Source of the DNA: Mycobacterium sp.
GTDB taxonomy: Bacteria; Actinomycetota; Actinomycetes; Mycobacteriales; Mycobacteriaceae
DNA: 37,815 bases
NCBI RefSeq assembly: GCF_002863225.1
Contig: NZ_PKEK01000027.1
Location: forward strand, 1-37,815
Direction: 5' to 3'
Shown here in pieces: positions 16,401 to 23,856 of the stretch (position 1 is its first letter; every line of letters begins with the position of its first letter). Both the position numbers and the translations under genes were made by a program. The notes beneath the pieces were generated by a model. It had not been told where the DNA came from. It saw only the letters and a list, made by a program, of their open reading frames with translations, and did not search any database.

Positions 16401-16531
16401 GAGTGAAAGCGAGCCATCTTGCGGGCAAAGGCCACAGCCGTTGCGGTGTCCATGTGATCGGGAACGGCGAAAAGCCCTGCCTCGTCGTAGGCCCGGTCAC
16501 GTTTGACGTGCAGCGTGTACTCAGTTGTCAT
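13448..16531 (-). CDS. eccCb: EccCb, triple FtsK/SpoIIIE-type ATPase of the ESX system
   Basis: A 1027-aa protein with three ATPase domains. Domain 1 has Walker A GTTGSGKS (138-145) and Walker B LLLIVDEF (near 250). Domain 2 has GVQSAGKT (500-507) and DVYLVIDGW. Domain 3 has only a relic P-loop, GRPECGLSS (about 817-825), without the Lys-Ser/Thr, though EIFVFIDREETL remains in the Walker B position. EccC powers export and recognises substrates. The N-terminal membrane anchor is missing; it is encoded by the gene just upstream. AAGGAGG lies 9 nt before ATG 16531, which overlaps the end of that gene by 11 nt, so the split is genuine rather than a sequencing slip. Confidence 0.93.
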   Translation of the reverse strand: MTTEYTLHVKRDRAYDEAGLFAVPDHMDTATAVAFARKMARFHSDSRVAHGSTISQSKIVDLYDILGLPDAGNIDVDEAWAATRSGPPIQDDEGEFRWGREWLRFPIGRDPRNGQPVAIDLKETHEFEGMGHHVVVVGTTGSGKSVLLTALVTAACLTHSPESLKIAVFDFKGSALAHVIAGFPHTVAAMSNLRNDKLWITRMADVLYGEMDRRKSRLDRAQVSDIAEYEYLRIHKKEKLPPMPHLLLIVDEFTQMFAESDEAKAVMDEVARQGRSQGLRLVMGSQRLGHQMQGGIMSNIQVRIALRTVGDSDSREILGNDEANHLPAKPAGAGLLRVGSAKHFTRFQTAFAMKSYVPPQQAASAAVRREAGYVEPQEFHAAGMPALQVHRSVGNAPAVEPQAIIGPDGRTLKQVQATIASLNRAGLPPLAPMWLPPLEPVAVDELVRRLRGKPWDAEYGSEADKLDVLRFPVGVEDRPFEHRQFVYAPNLADSNCAVVGVQSAGKTVALATMLTGAALMYSPRRVQFYVIALSGPDLNVVETLPHVGGFAREVDPEQVKRIIAEMLTLIEEREQAFSTLRLTLTKLRERKFGGVEGPVPDDPFGDVYLVIDGWPTFVNNWENLVADVQRILAKGPDLGVHMLVSTGGWVASKFPSGMVNRLTSNVELRLDDTDDRGKNNLKVAKSVPFGDQQVYLDDEDETGGGEVEQLQVRKIRGRGTSMDGYHFQAGLPELTIDGRRVDAGVAAEAIAKVGGPGSAAARVRMLPKEIGIGEVFEKWQARGGQLGAEVVPFGISEIGLVPAVADFAKSAHLLFTGRPECGLSSGLATIAQAVMRVYRPDQAQIYVVDPHNNLLRVVEGDHLGRYVYLQDQIRELGDTLGALFASRMPTTDQTQEELAAGTRRWSGPEIFVFIDREETLATWDTGGFVPGTGYPLGSLTPYITRGREVGMHLVVSRRIAQWGRTQTNPIVGEMVKAKSAAIVMDGDPGEGPIIGDTKARPAPPGRGLYVTDRVVAPVQVALPARTA

Positions 16532-17639
16532 CGCGCGTATCCTCCTTGACCGTCACCCGCACGAACGTCACGCCCGCAACACCGCCAACTCCCCTGCGGT
16601 TCAACGCTTCCCACTCGCTGTCGACCGAAATCTGATCGTTGAACACCAGCCAGTGCGGGCGCGCCGCGTCGCTCGCGGTGGCATCGCCGTAGTTACGCCG
16701 CGAGTTGTGCAGCTCGTGACCTACCGCGGCGTCCATGCCCGCCGGCGACGTCCACACCATCCGCAGCGGGCCGCCACTGTCCATCAGGGTGTCGTGTTGG
16801 CAGTGCGGCAGCCATTTCACCCAATCCCACCGCTCAACGTCATCGGTGATGACCATGATTTTCAGGTCGCTGGGTGAATGAAAGCAGGCCGCCTGGCAGA
16901 TCATTGCGCGCACCAACCCATAGACACTCTCGGGTCCGTCCTCGCCGACCAAGTTCATCAGCGGAACCTTCTTCAACGACAACGGTTTAGCGATGCCGCT
17001 GATGTATGACTGCTCCAGCACGAACTTACTCAAGGCGTCATAGCACACCGGCTCGTAGTCGGCGGACTCCCCCAACGGTGACGTCGCCAGCTCTTTCGCC
17101 AAATCCGATCTGCCCGTGCCGAACCGGATGAAACCGAAGTGCAACGCCAAATCCTGCTGGCTGCTGGACCGCTCCCACATCCGCGCCGAGCCGACCAGCC
17201 CGCGCAGCAGGCCCGGTTCCGGATGGTGAAACTGATAGTTTGCGAACTGGCGCGCGGCGTCGGTCTGGATCACGTCGCGCGTCGCATCCAGATCATCCAT
17301 GTAGGAGCGTCGCTCCTCTTCGAGAACCTGCGGCGACATCGACTTGTTGTCGGCCCCACTGAACCGGCCGCCCATGAACATCGCCGCAAACGAACTCAGC
17401 ATCATAATCGGCATCAGTAACGACACGAAACCCATTGGGCCTGAACGCAACCCCGGCTGAGTCAACACCATCGCCATCATGCCCAAAAACGCAGTCCCCA
17501 TCACCGCGGGCCAAATGATCTGACCCTTAGTCATCGGCAAACGTCGCGGCGCCACCGGGCAATCCCGCACCGGAACCTTACCGCCGTCGACCTTCGGCGC
17601 ACTCAACCGCGCGGGCGGATTGAAACGAGTCGTTGACAC
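16521..17639 (-). CDS. eccCa: EccCa, membrane anchor and stalk domain of EccC
   Basis: A 372-aa protein. After a 40-residue cytosolic tail come two membrane helices (about residues 40-60 and 70-92), then a soluble domain with EERRSYMDDLDATRDVIQTD and the degenerate nucleotide-binding-like stalk that precedes ATPase 1 in EccC. It ends where ATPase 1 should begin. In ESX-1 the split between EccCa1 and EccCb1 falls after ATPase 1; here it falls before it. The GTG at 17639 has AAGGGG 8 nt upstream, inside the end of eccB, and the gap to eccB is 14 nt. Confidence 0.88.
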   Translation of the reverse strand: MSTTRFNPPARLSAPKVDGGKVPVRDCPVAPRRLPMTKGQIIWPAVMGTAFLGMMAMVLTQPGLRSGPMGFVSLLMPIMMLSSFAAMFMGGRFSGADNKSMSPQVLEEERRSYMDDLDATRDVIQTDAARQFANYQFHHPEPGLLRGLVGSARMWERSSSQQDLALHFGFIRFGTGRSDLAKELATSPLGESADYEPVCYDALSKFVLEQSYISGIAKPLSLKKVPLMNLVGEDGPESVYGLVRAMICQAACFHSPSDLKIMVITDDVERWDWVKWLPHCQHDTLMDSGGPLRMVWTSPAGMDAAVGHELHNSRRNYGDATASDAARPHWLVFNDQISVDSEWEALNRRGVGGVAGVTFVRVTVKEDTRDDN

Positions 17640-17653
17640 CCTGCTATCCCCTT

Positions 17654-19147
17654 CTAGCTACCGGCCGCGACTTTGCCCTTAGTCGGCAAAACCGCCACAA
17701 CATCATCAGACGGGCTATGCACAGTCAGCGCGGCGGTCCGCGAAAGCTCCGGTCCCGCCGGCCACACCTGAAGCATCGACCACGGCGCGGGCCGCACCTT
17801 GGAAATGTCCAGACCCAACGCCTGCACACTGTTGTCGTCAAACGGCACACCATAGCGTGATCCTGTCGAGCTGATCAGCCACATCGTCTCGCGCGCAGGC
17901 GAATCCAGCGCCTGCCCAGTGGTCGTGACGAACGTGGACGGGTCATCAGCGACCAGCACCTCGTTGGCCTGAACCCCACCGTTGCCCCCACCCACCAGCG
18001 GGACCACCTTCGGCCGCTGCTCAGCGCGCAGCGGCAGGCCGCGACCAGAAATAACCCTCAAACTGGCCTGACGCTCACTGACACTCCACTGCCAGGCCAC
18101 ACACGTCACCGGCCGACTCGCCGCATCCACGATCTTCACAGGCAGGCGAGGGTAGTAGTCCACATCCATCACATGCCGCACCGGCACGCGGGCCAGCTGA
18201 TCCGGCGACAACTGCAGCGGATTTGCCAATCCGTACGAATCATTCTGTCGCAGAATCGAAGCCACCACCGGCGATACTTCCTGAATACCGTCAGCGAGCA
18301 CCACGTAAAACCGATCAGACCCCGCAGCGACGTCACGGCTAGCGACCACCGCGCCAATGAGCAGCCCGGGCGCAAGCCCCACCGCAGAGGGCGTGCCAGC
18401 ACCCGGAAGCAGCGGCACCACCAATGGGCCGCCAGCAGGGAGGGCATCGAACAAGGCGCGAGACATCGGAGTCGCCGAGGTGCCCGCAGTGATACCCAGC
18501 GGCCCCGTCACAGCGGCATGGACCATGTCGACAGCCATCCGGTGCCCATTGGCCACCAAGTACGTCATCGGCCCGTACGACAGCAACAGCCCCTCAGCAC
18601 CGCCCAATTCTTCCGCCGGTTCACCCAACGTCAGCTCACCGTTGATCCCCGTGACCACCGGAGAGCCGCCGATGGTGTTGGATGCGGTATCGCACACCGA
18701 CCAGCGCGTCATCTGCGGAGCCGACACACTCGGCACATCCACCGGCGCGCCCTCGATGCCCACGGTAGGCCCCTTAGGCCACTTCCCTATTTCCGCCGAC
18801 GACACGAACGTCGGTGCATCCGGCTCACCGGCAATCAGCTGCGCCGACACCAAGTTCAGCGCCGGGTACAGCCGCTTCCCGACGACCACATAGATCGCGC
18901 CCGACGCTCGGTCGGCCACAATTTTCGACGTATCGCCAATCACCCCGGCGGGCCGGAACCACCCATAGACAAAAGCGCCCACGATCAGGACCACACCAAG
19001 CACCGCCGACAACATCAGCAACGTCCGATGCCACCGGACAGGGTTGACCTCCATGCTGACCGAGCGCCGCAGCAGCGCAAACGCCAGCCGCCGACGCACA
19101 AAGAAATGACCCGAGACCTGCGTCTTAGACGCCAATTTCAATGGCAC
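17654..19147 (-). CDS. eccB: EccB, membrane component of the ESX channel
   Basis: A 497-aa protein. It begins with the family hallmark KLASKTQVSGHFFVRRRLAF, has one membrane helix (about residues 44-65, LLMLSAVLGVVLIVGAFVYG), and a large periplasmic domain whose repeats (for example VKIVDAASRPVTCVAWQWSV) fit EccB. EccB sits on the periplasmic side of the ESX complex. The start is a GTG at 19147; no strong ribosome site is visible. It is the first gene of eccB-eccCa-eccCb-HTH, with a probable promoter in 19148-19230. Confidence 0.92.
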   Translation of the reverse strand: MPLKLASKTQVSGHFFVRRRLAFALLRRSVSMEVNPVRWHRTLLMLSAVLGVVLIVGAFVYGWFRPAGVIGDTSKIVADRASGAIYVVVGKRLYPALNLVSAQLIAGEPDAPTFVSSAEIGKWPKGPTVGIEGAPVDVPSVSAPQMTRWSVCDTASNTIGGSPVVTGINGELTLGEPAEELGGAEGLLLSYGPMTYLVANGHRMAVDMVHAAVTGPLGITAGTSATPMSRALFDALPAGGPLVVPLLPGAGTPSAVGLAPGLLIGAVVASRDVAAGSDRFYVVLADGIQEVSPVVASILRQNDSYGLANPLQLSPDQLARVPVRHVMDVDYYPRLPVKIVDAASRPVTCVAWQWSVSERQASLRVISGRGLPLRAEQRPKVVPLVGGGNGGVQANEVLVADDPSTFVTTTGQALDSPARETMWLISSTGSRYGVPFDDNSVQALGLDISKVRPAPWSMLQVWPAGPELSRTAALTVHSPSDDVVAVLPTKGKVAAGS

Positions 19148-19207
19148 AACCGAACGCTACCGTCACCCGCTACGCCCCCGCTACCAGCGCGTGCAAATTG
19201 GATAAAA

Positions 19208-19227
19208 AACGTGTAATAAAGTAGATG
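19208..19227 (-). promoter_or_regulatory. Candidate eccB promoter/operator motif
   Basis: The minus strand reads CATCTACTTTATTACACGTT, identical in 18 of 20 positions to 9351-9370 upstream of pe-ppe-esx. TACTTT fits the TANNNT -10 pattern; the eccB start is about 60 bp downstream. A run of Ts follows. Confidence 0.5.
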
Positions 19228-19247
19228 AACCTGCGGGGGGTCCATTC

Positions 19248-19272
19248 GATACGCCCTGGAGCAGGGCGTATC
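19248..19272 (-). terminator. 10-bp hairpin upstream of the eccB operon
   Basis: 19248-19257 pairs perfectly with 19263-19272 around a 5-nt loop. It lies 20 bp upstream of the candidate eccB promoter motif and could insulate the eccB operon from transcription of the substrate block. The T-rich stretch is some distance away. Confidence 0.5.
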
Positions 19273-19343
19273 CACCGCTCCGGACGGCGCTGTCGGTGTC
19301 CGGATGCAGCAGCTCCGCCAACGCGCCCTGATCGCCGCCCTCG

Positions 19344-20347
19344 GTGTCCGTTCTCATTCAAACCGGGGCATTCTCGATGAATATGGGGCATCAGTTGCGA
19401 CGAAAGCAGGCGTTTCTCGGCTGATACTGAAGCATGCAGACCACCAAGCGACCGATCAACGTTGACCTCGCGGCGACCGAGGATCGGAGGCGCAGGCTCC
19501 AGAAATTCGCCGACGACCTGTTCTTCCACGGCAACGAGTTCGTGTGTCCGCACCTCGATCAGTGTCGCGGTTCTCGACGACCGGGTGATGTGTTTTTTCG
19601 AGGGCACAATGAGCCACGTTGGAAGGCGTTTCGATCTGAGGCTCGGGGACAAGCCACTCCGAGTTGTTGTCGTGGGCCAAGAGAGCTACGGCGGCCCCAT
19701 GACGATAGAAGGGCGATATCAACTGGCGATGGAGATCGGGCTCAAGCTGCGCTTTAAGGCCGACGGCACACACGGGGCAAGAAATCCGCACATGCGCGGC
19801 ACAACATCAGCGCTGCGGTTGCTGTTCGGCAACGGTCTGGGTGCCGACCACGCCGGCGAATGGTTCACCCAACGAACGGCGAACCATTCCACATATTCGA
19901 CGGCTTCGCCCTAGTGAATCGGCTGTTGTGCTTCGCTGGCGAGGGCACTACTGGCCGGTCGACGCGGACGATGAGAGACAACTGCGACAAGTACTTTCGT
20001 GAAACATTAAGGATTCTCGAACCGACAATCCTTGTCCTGTAGGGCAAAAGCGTACAGAGCTGGACGAGCGGTGCGCTGACGAGAGTCCGGACATTCACCC
20101 CCAACCTCTATGAAGCCCGCATGGGCACACTCAGCATCCTGGTCTGCTCATTGACCCACCCGTCAGCCCACGGAGCGTACAGGTGGGCTGACCTATCATC
20201 GCGATACCTGACTCAGACCGTCGAACCAACAATGGCGGAAGCCGTGCGCCTCATCGGTGAACTTTGACGTTGGCTACGGCCCCGGTGCCGGTATCTGCGC
20301 CGCCTCAGATTCGTTGAGGACGCCACGGTTTGAATGAGAACGGACAC
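19344..20347. mobile_element. 1-kb segment bounded by a perfect 22-bp inverted repeat
   Basis: The ends 19344-19365 and 20326-20347 are perfect inverse complements over 22 bp, and the next 27 bp inward are about two-thirds identical, giving imperfect terminal inverted repeats of about 50 bp. The trinucleotide TCG stands outside both ends and may be a 3-bp target duplication, though this could be chance. There is no transposase inside, only a decayed gene, so it would be a non-autonomous or cargo element. It separates the substrate block from eccB. I cannot name the family. Confidence 0.6.
19434..20267 (+). pseudogene. Decayed uracil-DNA-glycosylase-like gene
   Basis: The only coding-like signal on the plus strand within the ESX half. 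It opens with MQTTKRPINVDLAATEDRRR in frame with 19434. The reading frame must shift near 19560-19580 to continue as VGRRFDLRLGDKPLRVVVVG and QESYGGP, shift back near 19860 to continue as FHIFDGFALVNRLLCFAGEG, and pass a TAG at 20040-20042 (probably CAG originally) to reach LTHPSAHGAYRWADLSSRYL and a final TGA at 20267. GQESYGGP and a late THPSA are arranged as in the uracil-DNA-glycosylase superfamily. Two frameshifts and a nonsense codon indicate a dead gene. The family name is tentative. Confidence 0.6.
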
Positions 20348-20503
20348 TCGACGTCGCCGCCTACGCCGCTCAGCACAACCCAGTGCCATCACTCACCCCG
20401 TACCGCGACGGACACTCAGCCACGGCCAAGCGGAGCTCTCAGCCGCCAACCGTCACGGTGACGAATCCCCACCCCGCTCATGCAAAGGGCGAAACCTGGC
20501 CAC
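20268..20503. other. Non-coding gap holding the right inverted repeat
   Basis: Apart from the right repeat end (20326-20347) I see no gene, hairpin or repeat in this gap between the pseudogene and the end of the minus-strand 812-aa gene. Confidence 0.5.
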
Positions 20504-22942
20504 CTACCTCGCCAAAGCGGCCTCGGGAGCCCGCAGGTGCGGCTCAAACTTCACAGCGAAATCACCGGGATAAGCCACCGCGGCCGCATAAACCATGTCC
20601 GCAACATCCGGAGGCGTCCGCTGCCAGCCGCGCAAAAACTCCATAGTCCGCGCCGCCACCCACTGCGCGCGATACCGCTCGCGTTCAGCAACGCCGGCAT
20701 CAAGCGGAAGCCGACTAGCACTGACATTCACGTAGAACACCATCGAAGCCATCAAATACGCCTGCCAGTCGTCATCAGAAATGACGTCCCCAGTCCCCAA
20801 AACATCCCACATCTGGCGAAGCTCCGGAGGACTCTGCACATCCGCCGCCGTGTGTACGGCGTCAATCATCTGCATCGCCAAGGGAACACACGCCTGGCTC
20901 GCAAATGCGCGAGTCTCCTCCGCGTTGGACGTGATCCGCTGCAAACGGGCGAAAAGATCCGGATACAGAACCTCGAGCCGATGGGCGTGCATATCATCCA
21001 AGACAGGCTCGCAGCACAACTCGTTCAGATTGCGTGGCGGGCAGATCCCGTACTCAGCCCCCGGGACACGGCTTTCCGGGCTGTCGCTCGTCATCGCCAG
21101 GGCCACCAGACGAGAGCCGCGCTGCGCCCGCTGCTTCGCATACGCCGCCATCACCTGGGCGGGATCTTTGCAGCCGAACCACTGCTCACGAAAATCGTTA
21201 TCTACCAACTTATCTGCGCTCAACAGCCGGGCTGACCGGGGCAGGAAAACTCCCCATGGGATGTATCCGAAGCCTTCATTCGAGGTCACCACGCACTCGG
21301 TGGCGCCGCCAACCTCGCTACGGAAAATCCCGACCGCCCACTCAATGCAGGGGTATTTCGCGCCGTCGCAATCGCGACGCAGCTTGAGCGCCAACGCTTT
21401 TGCGCCTGTCAACTCCGGTGAGTCCATCCGCTGACGCTGTCCCGCGCCCGCGTTGCCACCGGCAACAACACTGGCGGGCACCAACATTGCGCCATTCGAC
21501 CCCGCCGTTGACGATCCCACCCCAGTGCTTCCCACCCCGCCGCTCGAAGAGCCCGCATTCCCGGCCGGCACCACCGGAGCGCCCGGACTACCGCCTGCGG
21601 CGGACCCCGCCGCAACCGGCGCGGCCGGCGCGCCCATACCCGGCGGCGGCACCATCATTGCCCCCGGCGCGCCCGAACCACCAGCGCTACCAGCCGAACT
21701 CGCCGCGCCCGACCCGGAACTGACTCCACCCGGCGTGGCCGCCGCCGCGCCAAGCCCCGCCGAGGGCGCAGCACCATCCGCCAAACCAGCCGCCGGAGCC
21801 ACCGCCTGACTTGAGGTCGCTGTCGCTGACCCGGTACCGGTAGCCGGCGGAAGCGAACTCAACGCCGACCCCGCATTCGATCCCGCCGACAAGCCCTGCG
21901 AGAACGCCCCAGCCGACGTCGCTGCCTGCGGAGCCGCAGCAGCCGCCGGAGCGCTACTCGGTAAACCCCCAAGCCCAGCCGTCTGCGCACCCGGAAACCC
22001 ACCGGACGTCAACCCAGAAAGGCCGCCACCCGATCCTAAACTTCCAAGCCCACCGCCCGACGACAGCGAGCCCAGCCCGCCGCCGCCCGACGACAGCGAA
22101 CCCGGGAAACCGCCGAGAGATTGCAGAGGATTACCGCTGAGCGGCGACTGGCCAGCATCTGGATACGGTCCCGACAGCAGCGCAGATTCGTCAGGTGCGC
22201 CGTTAGGCAAGCCGTCAGTGCCCTCTCTTTGCCCGCGTTGATAAGGACCCTTACCGCCGGCTCGGCCTGCGGATGTCGCTGCGCCAGCGGCGTCGGTGCC
22301 TGAGCCATCGCCTGGGGTCGCCTCGCCAGGTTCAGATTCCTGAGACAGATCGGTATGAGGCTTTCCGGCGGGGACGGCGATGCCGTTTCCGCCGCTTTGG
22401 GGTAGCGCGGGGGCTTGTGGTGCGCTGCCCCCTGTTAGTGAGTCCAGGGCCGTGATATTGCTCCCGGCGTTGGCGCGAAACTTGGTGGACTTCTGCTCGG
22501 CTTCGGCGATGGCACTGTTGGTGAGGCTCCGCGCGTGGATGTGCCAGCGCGCGACGATTATCTGCTGCTGCCCGGGTGTTTTCGCTTGTCGCAGTTCGTC
22601 GTTCGCGTGGTCGATCGCGCTCTGCTGGGCTCGGTGCGCGGTTCGGTACACGTCGGCGACCGACGAGTAGTAGCTTGCGGCGTCGCGATATACGTCAGCG
22701 AGGCGGCCGAAGTCGACCGCGGTCAGACGGTTTACTTCGTGGCCCGCGGCGAAGCCGGGCGATTGAGCGGACTTTGTGCGCGTGTTGTTGCTGCCCTGCC
22801 ACTGCTGCTGGGTGTCCTCCGCGTGCTCAGCCAGCGCGCTGAAGAATTTCGCTTCCTCGTCATAGGACGCTGGATTGGGCGGCACCATATCGGGAGTCAC
22901 GACCATGTTGCCAGCGATGCTGGCCGTCGGCACACCTGCCAC
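20504..22942 (-). CDS. Large ESX-associated protein with N-terminal WXG region and C-terminal Cys-containing domain
   Basis: An 812-aa protein in three parts. Residues 1 to about 190 are helical with a WxG turn (TQQQWQGSNNT, W48-Q-G50), like a WXG100 or EspB-type export module. Residues about 190-506 are a Gly/Ser/Ala/Pro linker. Residues 507-812 form a folded domain with about eight Cys and the patterns CIEWAVGIFRSEVGG, NEGFGYIPWGVFLPRS and WFGCKDPAQVMAAY. This resembles my memory of the DUF5632/DUF5631 pair in mycobacterial Rv3899c-type proteins, but I am not sure. Start: GTG 22942 has GGGGAG 6 nt upstream and avoids overlapping the previous gene; a longer in-frame start exists at 23020. 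Probable secreted effector or secretion co-factor; no enzyme motif recognised. Confidence 0.72.
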   Translation of the reverse strand: MAGVPTASIAGNMVVTPDMVPPNPASYDEEAKFFSALAEHAEDTQQQWQGSNNTRTKSAQSPGFAAGHEVNRLTAVDFGRLADVYRDAASYYSSVADVYRTAHRAQQSAIDHANDELRQAKTPGQQQIIVARWHIHARSLTNSAIAEAEQKSTKFRANAGSNITALDSLTGGSAPQAPALPQSGGNGIAVPAGKPHTDLSQESEPGEATPGDGSGTDAAGAATSAGRAGGKGPYQRGQREGTDGLPNGAPDESALLSGPYPDAGQSPLSGNPLQSLGGFPGSLSSGGGGLGSLSSGGGLGSLGSGGGLSGLTSGGFPGAQTAGLGGLPSSAPAAAAAPQAATSAGAFSQGLSAGSNAGSALSSLPPATGTGSATATSSQAVAPAAGLADGAAPSAGLGAAAATPGGVSSGSGAASSAGSAGGSGAPGAMMVPPPGMGAPAAPVAAGSAAGGSPGAPVVPAGNAGSSSGGVGSTGVGSSTAGSNGAMLVPASVVAGGNAGAGQRQRMDSPELTGAKALALKLRRDCDGAKYPCIEWAVGIFRSEVGGATECVVTSNEGFGYIPWGVFLPRSARLLSADKLVDNDFREQWFGCKDPAQVMAAYAKQRAQRGSRLVALAMTSDSPESRVPGAEYGICPPRNLNELCCEPVLDDMHAHRLEVLYPDLFARLQRITSNAEETRAFASQACVPLAMQMIDAVHTAADVQSPPELRQMWDVLGTGDVISDDDWQAYLMASMVFYVNVSASRLPLDAGVAERERYRAQWVAARTMEFLRGWQRTPPDVADMVYAAAVAYPGDFAVKFEPHLRAPEAALAR

Positions 22943-22961
22943 TGCTAGCTCCCCTGCGTCC

Positions 22962-23519
22962 TTATTGGCACGCCGCGGCGACTTTGCTCTCCGCCTCGTT
23001 TGCCCGGTCAATTGCGGCATCGCGGTCCGTGCCTTTGCGATGCGAAGTTGCGTTCTCCATATCGAGACTGGCGCCCAGGTATTCGTCGATTCCCGCCCGA
23101 ACGTCGGCCGGGGTTTCAGCGGGAAGATTGTGGCGAAGGTATGCGCTTTCCACCATGATTACCCGCGCCTCATCAGCTAACGCCTCCTGGGTTTCGGGAG
23201 CATTCCAGTTTTTCGGCGCCTGAGCGACCGCGGTGCTGGCTTTATCCATCAGGTTCGCCGACCTGCTCCACCGCTGGCACGCTTCGGCTCGCGCAGCCGC
23301 AACTGCACCTGCGTTAGGTGAGGTTGTTGTAGAGGTCGGGGCTGAGCCGGAATGTGTGCTTGCCCAACTGATGCCAGCGAAGGTCGCCGCCCCTAGCGAG
23401 GCGATCAGGCTTACGGCCGCAGCCCCGACGACTAGACGGCTTGGTCCCGCCGCGACCGAGTGCGGCGGATAGGTGCTGTGCGTGTGCCCGGCCTGGGGCG
23501 GGTGCAGGACTGCTGTCAT
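22962..23519 (-). CDS. Single-pass membrane protein, Ala-rich (paralogue 2)
   Basis: A 185-aa protein: a cytosolic N-terminus of about 28 residues, one membrane helix (about 29-52), a Ser/Thr-rich linker and an outer helical domain bounded by two Cys (residue 80 region, ACQRW, and the penultimate residue). The core has VESAYLRHNLPAETPADVRA, which matches the ETAYLERHIGAAVPQDVKDA of the protein encoded at 23857-24504, so the two are paralogues. It overlaps the stop of its own downstream-written neighbour as ATGA (start 23519). Function unknown; surface-exposed by prediction. Confidence 0.7.
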   Translation of the reverse strand: MTAVLHPPQAGHTHSTYPPHSVAAGPSRLVVGAAAVSLIASLGAATFAGISWASTHSGSAPTSTTTSPNAGAVAAARAEACQRWSRSANLMDKASTAVAQAPKNWNAPETQEALADEARVIMVESAYLRHNLPAETPADVRAGIDEYLGASLDMENATSHRKGTDRDAAIDRANEAESKVAAACQ

Positions 23520-23854
23520 GTCTCGACCACCGGATGCGGGGTGAGATCTTTGGCGTTCTGCTCGTTGGTCGCCACCGTGTCGCTCAATGCCTGCTCATTT
23601 TGCTTAGCCACCGCGGTGGCGTGCGCGGCCAGGGACGAGCCGGCTGCAAGAGTGTCGGCCCTGATGGCCGCGCCGGCGGCGATGCTCGGCGCCCACAGCG
23701 ACTCCGCTTGCGCGACGTCGACCACGGATTGCGCGGCACCGTGTCCAGCCTCTGCAGGCAGCTTGGCAGCGAACTGTGCTGCCGCACCAGTGGCGAGCGC
23801 GTTCGCCAGTGATGTGGCGTCAGTCTCAACGCGCAGAGAATTAGTTGCGTCCAC
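23516..23854 (-). CDS. Small helical protein, EspC-like (DUF2580-type) candidate
   Basis: A 112-aa, Ala-rich, almost wholly helical protein without signal peptide or membrane helix. The opening LRVETDATSLANALATGAAA resembles EspC-type type VII secretion targets, which start with a short strand and a Leu-Ala-rich helix. It sits between two paralogous membrane proteins; its stop overlaps the next start (ATGA) and its start lies 2 nt after the previous stop. The EspC-type label is a structural guess. Confidence 0.6.
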   Translation of the reverse strand: MDATNSLRVETDATSLANALATGAAAQFAAKLPAEAGHGAAQSVVDVAQAESLWAPSIAAGAAIRADTLAAGSSLAAHATAVAKQNEQALSDTVATNEQNAKDLTPHPVVET

Positions 23855-23856
23855 GG

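Noticed and set aside
18173..19216. Plus-strand open frame of about 347 codons opposite eccB
   Set aside because: Extremely Arg/His-rich, no recognisable domain, mirrors eccB codons.
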